A DNA stretch of 64,000 bases from Colwellia_A sp041890515. Its GTDB lineage: Bacteria; Pseudomonadota; Gammaproteobacteria; Enterobacterales; Alteromonadaceae. The stretch is from the NCBI GenBank assembly GCA_041890515.1, contig JASDWX010000059.1, forward strand, positions 1 to 64,000, read 5' to 3'. Below the pieces are notes generated by a model, which ran no database searches, was not told the DNA's origin, and was given only the letters and a program-made list of their open reading frames with translations. The position numbers and the translations under genes were made by a program. Shown here one piece after another: positions 36,962 to 45,218 of the stretch. How positions within the stretch are numbered: position 1 is the stretch's first letter; each line of letters starts with the position of its first letter.

Positions 36962-37426
36962 ATGTATATAACCAAAAGTCGCTGGATTACAATCATTTCA
37001 GTATGTTTAACATTTGCGAGTGGAAGTGTTTTTGCTGACTTTAAGTCTGACATTATTAAATCGTGCAAGGCTTACCAAGAAGGTACCGATCGTAATGAGA
37101 TAAACCCATGTAAACTTTATATTGATGGATTTATTGATTCTTCTCTACTTTCTGAAAGTGCAGCGGTAAAGCCCGAAGCATTACTTGATAAACAATTAAA
37201 AATAACCAGTGACTTTATGAAGCGTGCTTATAAAACAAGGGTCACAGAGAGAGTTTCATTGAAGAAAAATGCTGAAAGTCATGCGTTTTGTATTCCGCTT
37301 GAAACTAATAGAAAGACTGTTGCTTCTCAGGTGGCTAAGTCTCTGAATATCACCGATTTGGAATACAAACCTTTAAAAAAGGTTTTATTTGAAGCTTTAG
37401 AATCAGACTTTCCATGCTCAAAATAA
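36962..37426 (+). CDS. Rap1a/Tai-like secreted protein
   Basis: A 154-residue exported protein. The signal peptide ends near VFADF. The mature part has four cysteines after C15 of the leader (35, 50, 110, 152), arranged as in Rap1a/Tai immunity proteins: a Cys-x-x-Y motif, an internal C, then FCIP, and finally an ALESDFPC terminus. These are periplasmic antitoxins against type VI amidase effectors in Serratia and Salmonella, though the fold is also found in proteins without known effectors. No effector gene is adjacent. The ATG has AAGG about eight bases upstream. The assignment is tentative. Confidence 0.6.
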   Translation: MYITKSRWITIISVCLTFASGSVFADFKSDIIKSCKAYQEGTDRNEINPCKLYIDGFIDSSLLSESAAVKPEALLDKQLKITSDFMKRAYKTRVTERVSLKKNAESHAFCIPLETNRKTVASQVAKSLNITDLEYKPLKKVLFEALESDFPCSK

Positions 37427-37461
37427 TTTTTAACAACATCTGTAAAAATATATAAAACACT

Positions 37462-37491
37462 AAAAGGTACCTAATTACTTAGGTACCTTTT
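37462..37491. terminator. strong hairpin after the Rap1a-like gene
   Basis: A 13-bp perfect stem (37462-37474 with 37479-37491) enclosing a 4-base loop. One arm begins with four As and the other ends with four Ts, so it can act as a terminator in both directions. It contains a KpnI-type GGTACC in each arm. Confidence 0.75.
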
Positions 37492-38038
37492 ATATTTAAA
37501 GTAAACAACAGTAATGACTAAAATGTATCTTTGATTCTCTTCTTCTGCAGCCTAAAACCTTTATATCAATAATAGTTAAATTCACTAAATTCACTAAATT
37601 CTTCTAAACTTTAAAGTGAAATTAAATGGACTCTAAAAAGCCTAAAGAAGTTAATGTTTCAGGACTCTTAAATGCCATTTTCAACACTTCTCAATCGACA
37701 AAAGAACGAAATCGAAAAGGCTTATCAGCATTCCATTCGTAAGTGGCGAAACTATCACCAATAACAATTACGGTGAGTAATCAAAAACCAAGCCATTTAA
37801 ATGTTTTGTTATCATAATACTCTTTGAGGGGGCATTAAGTGATTAAAATCAGGGCTTGATAGTTGAAATATACTTTTGTCGAACTGTCGTTAATAAACAA
37901 ATAAAATAAAATGGGTTATTAGTATTTGAAGTTATGGCTCTGCCCATCATTTGGTAGGTGATACCTCATATTTAACATCTCATGTTAGTTGATATATTAA
38001 TGAAAAGCTAAGTCATAACAATAACACGCTGTCCTTTT

Positions 38039-38066
38039 GATAATGATAATGATAATGATAATGATA
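38039..38066. repeat. GATAAT hexamer array (possible Fur-box-like site)
   Basis: Four tandem GATAAT units plus a fifth partial one (GATA). Fur boxes are built from hexamers of this kind (three or more in tandem or inverted), so iron regulation is conceivable. Equally it may be simple slippage. The nearest downstream gene begins at 38308. Confidence 0.6.
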
Positions 38067-38097
38067 AAGAGCAAAGGGTAATGCTAACGATTACATG

Positions 38098-38202
38098 ATT
38101 ACATGTTTGTGTATTGCTGTGATTCTTGATGGTTCAATTCCCAACAGTGAGATTGAATGCATCATGGACAATTCGTATATGCTTCTTAGAGAGCAAGGTT
38201 AA
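38098..38202 (+). pseudogene. MmcQ/YjbR C-terminal remnant A
   Basis: About 35 codons ending at a TAA. The stretch VILDGSIPNSEIECIMDNSYMLL matches the C-terminal signature of MmcQ/YjbR proteins (…DGSIP…E…MIDxSY.L…). No start codon or N-terminal portion is found upstream, so it is a gene fragment. A related fragment is on the far side of the dienelactone hydrolase gene. Confidence 0.65.
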
Positions 38203-38307
38203 AAAGTTTGTTTGCAATTTTTTCAATGTTATCGCATATTTATTAACGAATATGTCTTCAATCACTCATCCTTTAGATGACAATATCGAATTCAACATAG
38301 GTTAAGC

Positions 38308-39192
38308 ATGCCAAATAATAAGATCCCAGAAGAAGCATTTGATTGGTACGATGAATATGCACATGGTGGCATGGATCGTCGAACATTTATTAAAAAATTA
38401 AGTGGCTTAGTCGCACTTGGTTATTCTATGTCAGTGTTAACCTCAGCATTACTTCCTAACTACGCACTAGCAGAGCAAGTATCCTTTAACGATTCAGATA
38501 TAAAAGCAAGCTACGAGAACTTCCCCTCACCGCAAGGGCATGGAGAAGGTAGGGGCTATTTAGTTGAACCGAATGAAAGTACGAAAAAAATGCCTGTAGT
38601 ATTAGTTGTTCACGAAAACAGAGGGTTAAATCCCTATATTAAAGATATCGCGCGTCGATTAGCTAAAGCGGGTTTTATTGCTTTTGCACCCGATGCCTTA
38701 TTTCCGTTAGGAGGTTATCCGGGAAATGATGATGAAGGAAGGGCAATGCAAAAAACACTCGAACGAGAAAAAATTCAGCACGACTTTGTTGCTGCTGCAA
38801 ATTTTATAAAATCGCATCCTCTATCAAATGGCAAATTAGGGGGAATTGGCTTTTGTTTTGGCGGGTATATAATCAACTATTTAGCAGCAGTTGACAGTAA
38901 TCTTATTGATGCCGGTGTACCTTTTTATGGAACACCAGCAATAAAAGCGTTAAGAAAAAATATTAAAGCACCACTAATGATTCAATTAGGTGAATTAGAT
39001 AAACGAGTGAATGCTTCCTGGTCTGAGTATGAAGCTGATTTAATTGCAAATAATGTTGATTATGTTATGCACATGTACACAAATGCGAAACACGGTTTTC
39101 ATAACGACTCAACTGGGCGATACGATAATGAAAGTGCTAAATTAGCTTGGTCAAGATCTATTGTATTTTTTGAGTCAAAACTGCTTTTTTAA
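38308..39192 (+). CDS. Tat-exported dienelactone hydrolase family protein
   Basis: A 294-residue alpha/beta hydrolase of the dienelactone hydrolase family. The twin-arginine motif DRRTFIKKL has its arginines at residues 24-25, with a cleavable hydrophobic core ending ALA (near 55), so it is exported folded. The catalytic triad is a cysteine in GIGFCFGGY, an aspartate in LGELDKRVN, and a histidine in AKHGFHND. The substrate is unknown; the family hydrolyses dienelactones and other esters. Remnants of YjbR-type genes flank it on both sides. Confidence 0.88.
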   Translation: MPNNKIPEEAFDWYDEYAHGGMDRRTFIKKLSGLVALGYSMSVLTSALLPNYALAEQVSFNDSDIKASYENFPSPQGHGEGRGYLVEPNESTKKMPVVLVVHENRGLNPYIKDIARRLAKAGFIAFAPDALFPLGGYPGNDDEGRAMQKTLEREKIQHDFVAAANFIKSHPLSNGKLGGIGFCFGGYIINYLAAVDSNLIDAGVPFYGTPAIKALRKNIKAPLMIQLGELDKRVNASWSEYEADLIANNVDYVMHMYTNAKHGFHNDSTGRYDNESAKLAWSRSIVFFESKLLF

Positions 39193-39205
39193 TAATAGCA
39201 CTTAC

Positions 39206-39343
39206 GATTATATAATTAAATTACAGTGGGATAGTGTCATTTTATATGGTTCGATTCCTCAAGGAGAGATTGAACATATGATTGATAATTCTTCTATGTT
39301 GGTGGCGAGTAAAATGACTAAGAAATGTGAACACTCACTTCAA
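39206..39343 (+). pseudogene. MmcQ/YjbR C-terminal remnant B
   Basis: The frame reads WDSVILYGSIPQGEIEHMID then NSSMLV and SKMTKK, the same C-terminal YjbR signature as remnant A. The frame stays open to 39511, but the extra residues after about 39343 have no recognised match. No N-terminal part is present before it: the preceding bases belong to the end of the hydrolase gene. It is probably part of a decayed duplicate. Confidence 0.6.
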
Positions 39344-39707
39344 TACATCTTTAGTTGGTTAATTTATGACATTGAAACAGAGTCGTTTATTTTTCGATAT
39401 TGTGCCAATAAACGTTCATCTAGAATAAATCCAATATTTAATCGTAAACAATTTTGGTATAAATTCGTGTTTGAAAAAAATTGTCATGCTGTTTATAAAT
39501 CCCTGCTTTAACGAGTGACAACGAACATTTTTATCTCTACTTGGTAGACAAAGCCAAAGTGTTAATCCCCCCTTTAGGAAAATAAATATCACTGTTTTTG
39601 GGCAGATTTTCTGGCTGTAGTATGATAATTGGGTTATTGCACTCTTAAATAGACGAAATATGGTTGTATATTCTGTTGAGTAGGGTCTTTGTAGAGATAA
39701 GCCTTTT

Positions 39708-39890
39708 TTATCTTTGGCTACCGAATATCCTATTTTCCATGTGTCGATAACACGCTATTGCTGTTGTCATACTGACGTTATGCAATGTCATGATAGAACG
39801 CAAAACAACTGGTTTTTCATTAAGAGACAAATGTTCATTTTCAATAACTGTAATGAGCTTTTGGGCTATCTGTAAAGATTTACTGATCAC
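39708..39890 (-). pseudogene. truncated GntR/MocR-type regulator fragment
   Basis: Sixty codons from a GTG. The residues LRSIMTLHNVSMTTAIACYRHME match the recognition helix region of the GntR winged helix in MocR-type (PLP-fused) regulators. The reading frame ends soon after, and no aminotransferase domain follows in any frame. It is divergent from the PLP decarboxylase gene. The rest of the region 39512-39985 has no recognised gene. Confidence 0.6.
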
Positions 39891-39985
39891 GGTTATCTGT
39901 TACCTAAAAAAAGATAAAAACTGTATCTGTTATCTAATATTATCTAGAATAAACTAATAGCTAATTTAGGCAAAGAGCGCTAACA

Positions 39986-41353
39986 ATGAAATATTCTCCA
40001 GAGACCAATCAAAGAATTATAGATGCGTTAACTAAACAGTTCGATACCTTTCATCGAGCACTCACACATAGGGATGTTGCTAGTAAAAAACTGATTATAC
40101 CTGTTAAAAAATTACCAATAAAAGGCATTGCTTTTGAAGATTTAAATCAATACATATCAGAAAATATTCAACCAAATTTATCTGCAAGTAATGGTGGTCG
40201 ATATTGGGGATTTGTTACTGGAGGAGCCAACCCTGTTGCAACGTTTGCAGATTGGCTAGTAACAACGTTTAATCAAAATTTATCTAAAGGTGGCGATTCA
40301 ATAGCCTCATCCATTGAGCAGCAAACGTTAATTTGGCTGTGTGAGTTATTTAAATTGCCAACATCGTTTAAGGGGGTATTCACTACGGGTGCTACAGCTG
40401 CAAATTTATTGGCTGCTTTTACCGCTCGTCAGTATGCAGGTAATCAACAAAATATTGATGTTGCTAAAAATGGTTTGAAATATTTGGAGGTGAGTATTTT
40501 TAGTGCAACACCCCATGCCAGTATGATCAAGAGCTTAGGGATGGCCGGTCTTGGACAAGACAGTTGGCAAAAAATCACTTGTAACAATAACTCTGAAGCT
40601 ATGGACGTTAATGACCTAGCAAAGGCTCTACTGAATAGCCAGTCTACAAGTAACATTGTTATTGCAAGTGCCGCAACAGTGACAGGAACTGATTATGATG
40701 ATCTTGTGAAAATTGCACAACTATGTAAAAAGCATAATGCTTGGTTACATGTTGACGCTGCATTCGGTATTTTTGAACGTTTACTCGCTGGCGAAAAAGG
40801 TAAAACACAAGGCATTGAGCTAGCAGACAGTATTACTTTAGATTGCCATAAATGGTTAAATGTTCCTTACGATTGCGGTGTTTTTCTCACTCAACATCAA
40901 GATCTACTTAAAAACTCATGCCATGTAGATGCACCGTATTTGGCAAGTGATAGCGAAGATATTGCTTTTATGTCATTGGGTATTGAAAACTCACGTCGAT
41001 TTCGAGCTTTTCCTGTTTGGGCGACATTAATGAGCTACGGTAAAGATGGAATAAAAAATCAAATACAAAGAAATGTAGCGCAAGCAAAAAAATTGGCTAA
41101 ATGGATTCATGAATCGCCAGATTATATCATCGTTAAACCCTGTGAACTCAATGTCGTTCTGTTTAAGCCTAACGAAGAAAACCTCGGTTTAACAAGCCAA
41201 AAGTGTATGGATAAATTAAATAAATCTGGTCAGGTATTTTTAACCCCGGGAAGTTGGCAAGGTGAGCCTATTATTCGAGCTGCGTTAAGTAACTGGTCAA
41301 CAACTGATGACGATATAAATTTGGTTATCAAAACGTTAAACGAAATAGTTTAA
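39986..41353 (+). CDS. PLP-dependent group II decarboxylase
   Basis: A 455-residue fold-type I PLP enzyme related to aromatic-L-amino-acid/glutamate decarboxylases. Seen: GGRYWGFVTGGANPVA (substrate side), FTTGATAANLLAAFTARQ (phosphate-binding strand), WLHVDAAFGIF (the Asp that contacts the pyridine ring), and the PLP lysine in DCHKWLNVPYDCG. The N-terminus is like that of the cytosolic decarboxylases. The substrate is unknown. It is monocistronic, and a truncated GntR/MocR-type fragment lies divergently just upstream. Confidence 0.9.
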   Translation: MKYSPETNQRIIDALTKQFDTFHRALTHRDVASKKLIIPVKKLPIKGIAFEDLNQYISENIQPNLSASNGGRYWGFVTGGANPVATFADWLVTTFNQNLSKGGDSIASSIEQQTLIWLCELFKLPTSFKGVFTTGATAANLLAAFTARQYAGNQQNIDVAKNGLKYLEVSIFSATPHASMIKSLGMAGLGQDSWQKITCNNNSEAMDVNDLAKALLNSQSTSNIVIASAATVTGTDYDDLVKIAQLCKKHNAWLHVDAAFGIFERLLAGEKGKTQGIELADSITLDCHKWLNVPYDCGVFLTQHQDLLKNSCHVDAPYLASDSEDIAFMSLGIENSRRFRAFPVWATLMSYGKDGIKNQIQRNVAQAKKLAKWIHESPDYIIVKPCELNVVLFKPNEENLGLTSQKCMDKLNKSGQVFLTPGSWQGEPIIRAALSNWSTTDDDINLVIKTLNEIV

Positions 41354-41724
41354 TTTATACTCAGAAATGAATAGTATTAGCCATTATGAATTAATAATAG
41401 TGGCTGCTCCATTATTCTTAATGTTTATCTTGCCAGTTTACAGCGTGTTCCCATAAAGCTTAATCTTTGGAAGAAAGCGTTAAAGTGTCGATCTCTCATT
41501 TTGTGAAGACATAAATCAGGCCCATAACATCTGTGTTATCTTTACTTTTTTTGTGATCAGTTTACGGAGGCTAAAGTCTGAAGCAAGTACAGTATTGAAA
41601 CCCTGAGATAGTTAAAATACGTAAATATACTCATTATAGTGAGTGGGGTATTACAAAGCGATGTTACTTGTTGAAAAAATTAATCATCATAAAATATCGC
41701 TTGTTTAAACCGTATTCATCACCT
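41354..41724. other. 371-base gene-poor region
   Basis: No feature can be supported. A 29-codon hydrophobic frame (ATG at 41367) has no ribosome site. The 41725-41895 small gene follows on the other strand. Confidence 0.4.
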
Positions 41725-41895
41725 TTAGCCCTTCGAAACAACCAATTTACTATGCTGAACTCTTAATGGAGAAGTTACGCCATTTTGTATGCAAATTGAT
41801 TGTGCTTTCTTAACATCTGAAAGATTACCTGAGGATACGCATTTCCATTCATCTGTCATATGTTGGTATAAATACCAGATAGTTTTACTCTTCAT
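41725..41895 (-). CDS. small hypothetical protein (56 aa)
   Basis: A 56-residue open frame with a good Shine-Dalgarno (AAGGAA, six bases ahead of the ATG). It is shorter than usual gene-calling thresholds. The protein (MKSKTIWYLYQHMTDEWKC…SDVKKAQSIC…) has two cysteines and mixed hydrophilic/hydrophobic composition, as in a folded small protein. There is no signal peptide or membrane segment, and I recognise no family. Its 3' end lies in an otherwise empty region. Confidence 0.55.
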   Translation of the reverse strand: MKSKTIWYLYQHMTDEWKCVSSGNLSDVKKAQSICIQNGVTSPLRVQHSKLVVSKG

Positions 41896-42103
41896 AAATA
41901 TTCCTTAGTGACGTTATTTTGGATATATCTAAAGAGTAATTGAAAAAGGTATATTGCGACAAACGAGATTTTTTTAAGTGATGAATGAAAAATATTCATG
42001 TATAAACACGAAAAATCTAATGAATTTTATTTCCTATAGATGAGTTGATCTTAAATTGTGGTTGCTGCGTATTAACAATATATAACCAACAAGGGGTATA
42101 TAT

Positions 42104-42382
42104 ATGGAAACATTCACTCACGCTAAACAACGAACTATTCCAACGATTATCGGTGTAGCTGATTCCACTCACTACCTTGTCGGTTCTGTCGATTCGCTCA
42201 ACAACTTTATTGGCTTAAATAAATCTACCGAGGTTGCAGTTATGGGCTCTTTAGTGGAGGCCAAAAATTATCTTCGAGAAAATAATATATTTAATGCTGC
42301 ACTTGAATTTCAATCCGCTTATGATGAAATGTGTGGTTCTACTCGTAGCAGTGGACGATGCAGTCAAATGATAAAGCTGTAA
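42104..42382 (+). CDS. DUF6482-like small protein
   Basis: A 92-residue protein. It fits the DUF6482 pattern of gamma-proteobacterial small proteins: a beta-strand near HYLVGSVDSLNNF, then a helix, then QSAYDEMCG near the C-terminus. The function is unknown. The ATG has AGGGG about 7 bases upstream. It is followed after three bases by the next gene (stop at 42382, ATG at 42386), so the pair is an operon. The C-terminal half contains two cysteines (CGSTRSSGRC). Confidence 0.6.
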   Translation: METFTHAKQRTIPTIIGVADSTHYLVGSVDSLNNFIGLNKSTEVAVMGSLVEAKNYLRENNIFNAALEFQSAYDEMCGSTRSSGRCSQMIKL

Positions 42383-42385
42383 TTT

Positions 42386-42643
42386 ATGAATAATAGAGAA
42401 ATACAACTGAGAGATTTTTTGCAAATCTATGACGCCATATCAACGAATGGAGTCAAAGTTGACGGTGTTTATGAATACTTAGACATTAAAGCTTGGCATG
42501 ATTTTGACGGATATACTTGCTGGATAGGTTATAAAGACTTAACAATAACTTTGTTGTTCCATGGCCGATTTGATATGGATTATAAATACGAAGATACGCT
42601 TAAGCAATTCTACAAAATAACCCCATTACTCACGGCTAATTAA
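42386..42643 (+). CDS. DUF3081 family protein
   Basis: An 85-residue protein with the DUF3081 core: DGVYEYLDIKAWHDFDGYTCW, where 'AW-DFDGYT' is the signature, and LTITLLFHGRFDMDY. It is a conserved small cytoplasmic protein of vibrios and related bacteria, with function unknown to me. It is the second gene of the unit with the DUF6482-like gene and ends at a strong terminator. Confidence 0.75.
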   Translation: MNNREIQLRDFLQIYDAISTNGVKVDGVYEYLDIKAWHDFDGYTCWIGYKDLTITLLFHGRFDMDYKYEDTLKQFYKITPLLTAN

Positions 42644-42644
42644 T

Positions 42645-42669
42645 AAAAACCCTTAAAAAGGGTTTTTTT
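42645..42669. terminator. bidirectional terminator between DUF3081 and SDR genes
   Basis: Stem AAACCCTT/AAGGGTTT flanked by A runs on one side and T runs on the other. It serves the plus-strand pair upstream and the minus-strand operon that ends at 42707. Confidence 0.85.
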
Positions 42670-42706
42670 ATACTGTTTATGGGTTATAAAATCGCTACCT
42701 AATTTA

Positions 42707-43453
42707 TCACCAATCTATGGTTTTACCCTGCCAATCAAGATAACTTGCTGTATGATCTACTTGAGTTATTTTAACAATTTCTAATAGTTGTTTAGCAACA
42801 AATTCGCTAGTAAAGAGCTTATTTGCGGGCACATTTTTTTGAAAAGGTTTAGATAAGGGCGTATCCGTTGTTCCTGGATGAAAAGAAATAATCTTGATAT
42901 TCTTTGCTCTTCTTGCTAATTCTATGGCTGCTGTTTTGAGCATCATGTTTAATGCTGCTTTTGAAGCCCTATAACTATACCAACCCCCTAAATTATTATC
43001 ACTTATACTGCCAACTCGAGCACTGAATACCACGAATTTACAAGACGACTTCCCTGTCAAAATAGGTGTTAACTTTTGAACCCATAACATGGGTGTCAGT
43101 GTGTTTGCCATAATCACTTGGTTAAACGCTAAAGCATCGAAATCCTCTAAACGTTTTTCGGGTTGAAAACTATCACTATGCAATATGCCATTACAGACAA
43201 AGACTTGGGTTATTGGTAGTTCACTGTGCGCAGCTAATGCCTTTATGGCCATATCAATTGATTGCGGCTGATAGTCTTTAACTGTGATTTTTTTAATCTT
43301 TGTTAAATCCTTCTCTTTAGGCATTTCAGTTTCGTTACTCACTTCTCGGCTAATAAGAATAAGGCCGGTATTTCCAATAAGTTGTATCTCAGCAGCAATA
43401 GCTTTACCTATATCACTATTTGCGCCAATGATCAGTGTTAGTTGATTTATCAT
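42707..43453 (-). CDS. SDR-family oxidoreductase
   Basis: A 248-residue classical short-chain dehydrogenase/reductase. The cofactor motif is GANSDIGKA (10-18). The catalytic tyrosine and lysine are in YSYRASKAAL. FVCNGIL resembles the usual NNAG turn, and HPGTTDTPLSKPF is the PG motif. The substrate is unknown; the motif SFHPGTTDTPLS is typical of CsgA/YciK-like SDRs. It is the last gene of a four-gene minus-strand operon and overlaps the preceding gene by 38 bases. Confidence 0.85.
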   Translation of the reverse strand: MINQLTLIIGANSDIGKAIAAEIQLIGNTGLILISREVSNETEMPKEKDLTKIKKITVKDYQPQSIDMAIKALAAHSELPITQVFVCNGILHSDSFQPEKRLEDFDALAFNQVIMANTLTPMLWVQKLTPILTGKSSCKFVVFSARVGSISDNNLGGWYSYRASKAALNMMLKTAAIELARRAKNIKIISFHPGTTDTPLSKPFQKNVPANKLFTSEFVAKQLLEIVKITQVDHTASYLDWQGKTIDW

Positions 43454-43841
43454 AACAAGTTCCCGAAATGCAGTTTGTCGTTTTTATACCAAAAAATTTG
43501 GCAAGAAACGCTGAAATTTGATGGCGATACTTAGCTAATCCTAAGTAAACCCAATGACTGATTGTTTTGAATACTGGCCAATTAAGCGGTGCGACCCAAA
43601 AGCCTTTACCAACCAGTGTCCAAGCTCTGTGGGTGACTTCAAGCCCAAGTAATAATTTTCCGTTATACGTTGCATGTAATATTTTCATTGCCGCTGAAAA
43701 ATCAACCTCAGAGTAAAGACTTTCAAATTCATTCTGATGTATATCGACTAAAAAGATCACATTATTTTTGTCATGCTTTTTGAGGTGATTCATCTCTGTT
43801 GCACACAGTGGGCAGTTGCCGTCATAAAATATTGTAAGCAC
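43416..43841 (-). CDS. DCC-family (DUF393) thiol-disulfide protein
   Basis: A 141-residue DCC protein. The signature D-G-N-C-P-L-C lies near residue 8, and a thioredoxin-like fold with HWVYLGLAKYRHQIS follows. A longer frame reaches 43934, but it overlaps the neighbouring gene. The GTG at 43841 has AGGAA at the right distance and gives the usual DUF393 length, so it is preferred. It overlaps the SDR gene by 38 bases and lies 33 bases after the DUF3429 gene, so the four genes are one transcript. Confidence 0.78.
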   Translation of the reverse strand: MLTIFYDGNCPLCATEMNHLKKHDKNNVIFLVDIHQNEFESLYSEVDFSAAMKILHATYNGKLLLGLEVTHRAWTLVGKGFWVAPLNWPVFKTISHWVYLGLAKYRHQISAFLAKFFGIKTTNCISGTCYDKSTNTDHWRK

Positions 43842-43873
43842 GTATTCATTCCTAAAATTGTTATTTGATAACA

Positions 43874-44296
43874 TTACAGAAACCATAAAGAATAGGCGGT
43901 AATATGCATAAAGATAACAATCAACGTTAGCCATAATCGCATTACCATATATCCAGAAGTTCGTTTATCTTCTACAGTACATTTGTTTAATTCTTTTTCG
44001 TAAATATATAAAAACAGAAAACTACACGTCAAAATAATCAAAGCAGCCTTCGGATGAGTCAATAAGGCGGTAAAGGCAAGCAAACTGAAAACATTGCTTA
44101 TTATTTGCTGTTTTATTTGCATGCTATTATCATTTTTACGCCAGATAGTACCTGCAATAAAACTGACGATAATAGCGCTATAAGCGATAAAAGCTTGCTT
44201 CGCGGTAACACTCCAGCTTACTGACTCGACGCTTAAATATAAAGACACTATAAAAGGGAGTAAACCCAAATATCCAAGTAGTTGCCAACTTTTCAT
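43874..44296 (-). CDS. DUF3429 membrane protein
   Basis: A 140-residue protein with four or five membrane segments, beginning MKSWQLLGYLGLLPFIVSLY, as in DUF3429 proteins. The pattern GYLGLLPF and AYSAIIVSFIAGTIW (a gated segment) matches this family, which is often encoded near photolyase, flavin reductase or SDR genes in light-inducible clusters. No photolyase is present here. The function is unknown. Confidence 0.8.
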   Translation of the reverse strand: MKSWQLLGYLGLLPFIVSLYLSVESVSWSVTAKQAFIAYSAIIVSFIAGTIWRKNDNSMQIKQQIISNVFSLLAFTALLTHPKAALIILTCSFLFLYIYEKELNKCTVEDKRTSGYMVMRLWLTLIVIFMHITAYSLWFL

Positions 44297-44336
44297 TTTT
44301 TTCCTTAAGCAATATGAATGTTATCAAAATCAGTAA

Positions 44337-44987
44337 CTATGGTTCACCGTCCAGTGGGATTTTTGATGGTGTACTGTTGGGTTTAGCATAACTTAACCGA
44401 GATAACCGTCTGCTGGTGTGGTAACAGTCTAAGCCTGAAATTGCAACGGTATCCAATGATTCAATATCAATGTAACCGTCTGCTTTAATTGCTGCTTTAT
44501 TAGCAATAATATCTGTTATTTCACCAATCACCATTTGAGTACCATTGAGTGTTATCGGAATTATATCGCGAAGTATTAAGCCGTATTTTAATCGACTTTC
44601 TTTTACGAATGGAGCACTGAAACTGTCGATGTAGTAGGGAGATAAACCGGTTTTTTCAAACTCACATTCATCATTACTGTAACGTGCTGATGTTTGATGT
44701 GCTGCTTGCCAGAAGCTTTCATTTACCTGATTTATCGTGAACTTTTTTGTTTGGATAATATTATCTAATGTATGACGTTCAACACTGTTTGGACGTGTAA
44801 TAAACCCGACTAACGCTGGTGATGCACCAAGATGAACAACGGAACTAAACATTGCTAAGTTGGTTTGATTGTGTTCATTAGAGGTGCCAATTAAGTTTGC
44901 ACTTTTGAATCCCGATAAGCTGTTTACAAGCTGGGCTCGATAACGTCCAGGCATATTGATTAATTGATCATGGTTGAGATGTTGCAT
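44337..44987 (-). CDS. flavin reductase-like FMN-binding protein
   Basis: A 216-residue protein of the flavin reductase (DIM6/NTAB, FMN-binding split barrel) family. The FMN-binding motif SSVVHLGASPALVGFITR and FKSANLIGTSNEHNQTN are seen. The family includes flavin:NAD(P)H reductases and flavoproteins that use FMN without a reductase partner. First gene of the operon with DUF3429, DCC and SDR genes. It may supply reduced flavin to another protein, but the partner cannot be named. Confidence 0.82.
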   Translation of the reverse strand: MQHLNHDQLINMPGRYRAQLVNSLSGFKSANLIGTSNEHNQTNLAMFSSVVHLGASPALVGFITRPNSVERHTLDNIIQTKKFTINQVNESFWQAAHQTSARYSNDECEFEKTGLSPYYIDSFSAPFVKESRLKYGLILRDIIPITLNGTQMVIGEITDIIANKAAIKADGYIDIESLDTVAISGLDCYHTSRRLSRLSYAKPNSTPSKIPLDGEP

Positions 44988-45218
44988 CTAAGTTCATCGA
45001 ATAATTTAATCCTATCTAGCTATACGTAATTAAGGCCATTGGCGATCACCTAGCCATGAATAAATTGTACTAACAGGTCTATGATAAACTTTATTAACTG
45101 TCCTTATATTTTCTGTGTTTTAACTAAACATACAAATTTTTATTTATTAGCTAAGTTAATCTAAAGGTAAACTTGCAACGTATGGACTCCAAAGAAAAAA
45201 TATAATGATGATTGATAA

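Larger units (their letters stand above)
37427..38307. other. 881-base gene-poor region
   Basis: There is no intact gene. The stretch holds the terminator at 37462, a 30-codon frame (ATG at 37673) of no recognised type, a GATAAT hexamer array at 38039, and a MmcQ/YjbR remnant at 38098. The codon and base composition in the rest looks non-coding. Confidence 0.6.

Noticed and set aside
37673..37765. 30-codon plus-strand frame (MPFSTLLNRQKNEIEK…)
   Set aside because: Too short, no ribosome site, no family. Possibly a gene fragment.
38039..38066. GATAAT array as a CRISPR-like repeat
   Set aside because: The units are contiguous 6-mers with no spacers and no cas gene is present.
38128..38142. 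GGTTCAATTCCC and, at 39249, GGTTCGATTCC resemble tRNA T-arm sequences
   Set aside because: Both encode the D/Y-G-S-I-P part of the YjbR remnants in frame, and no acceptor stem, anticodon arm or CCA-type end can be paired around them.
41367..41456. 29-codon hydrophobic plus-strand frame
   Set aside because: No Shine-Dalgarno and no independent support.
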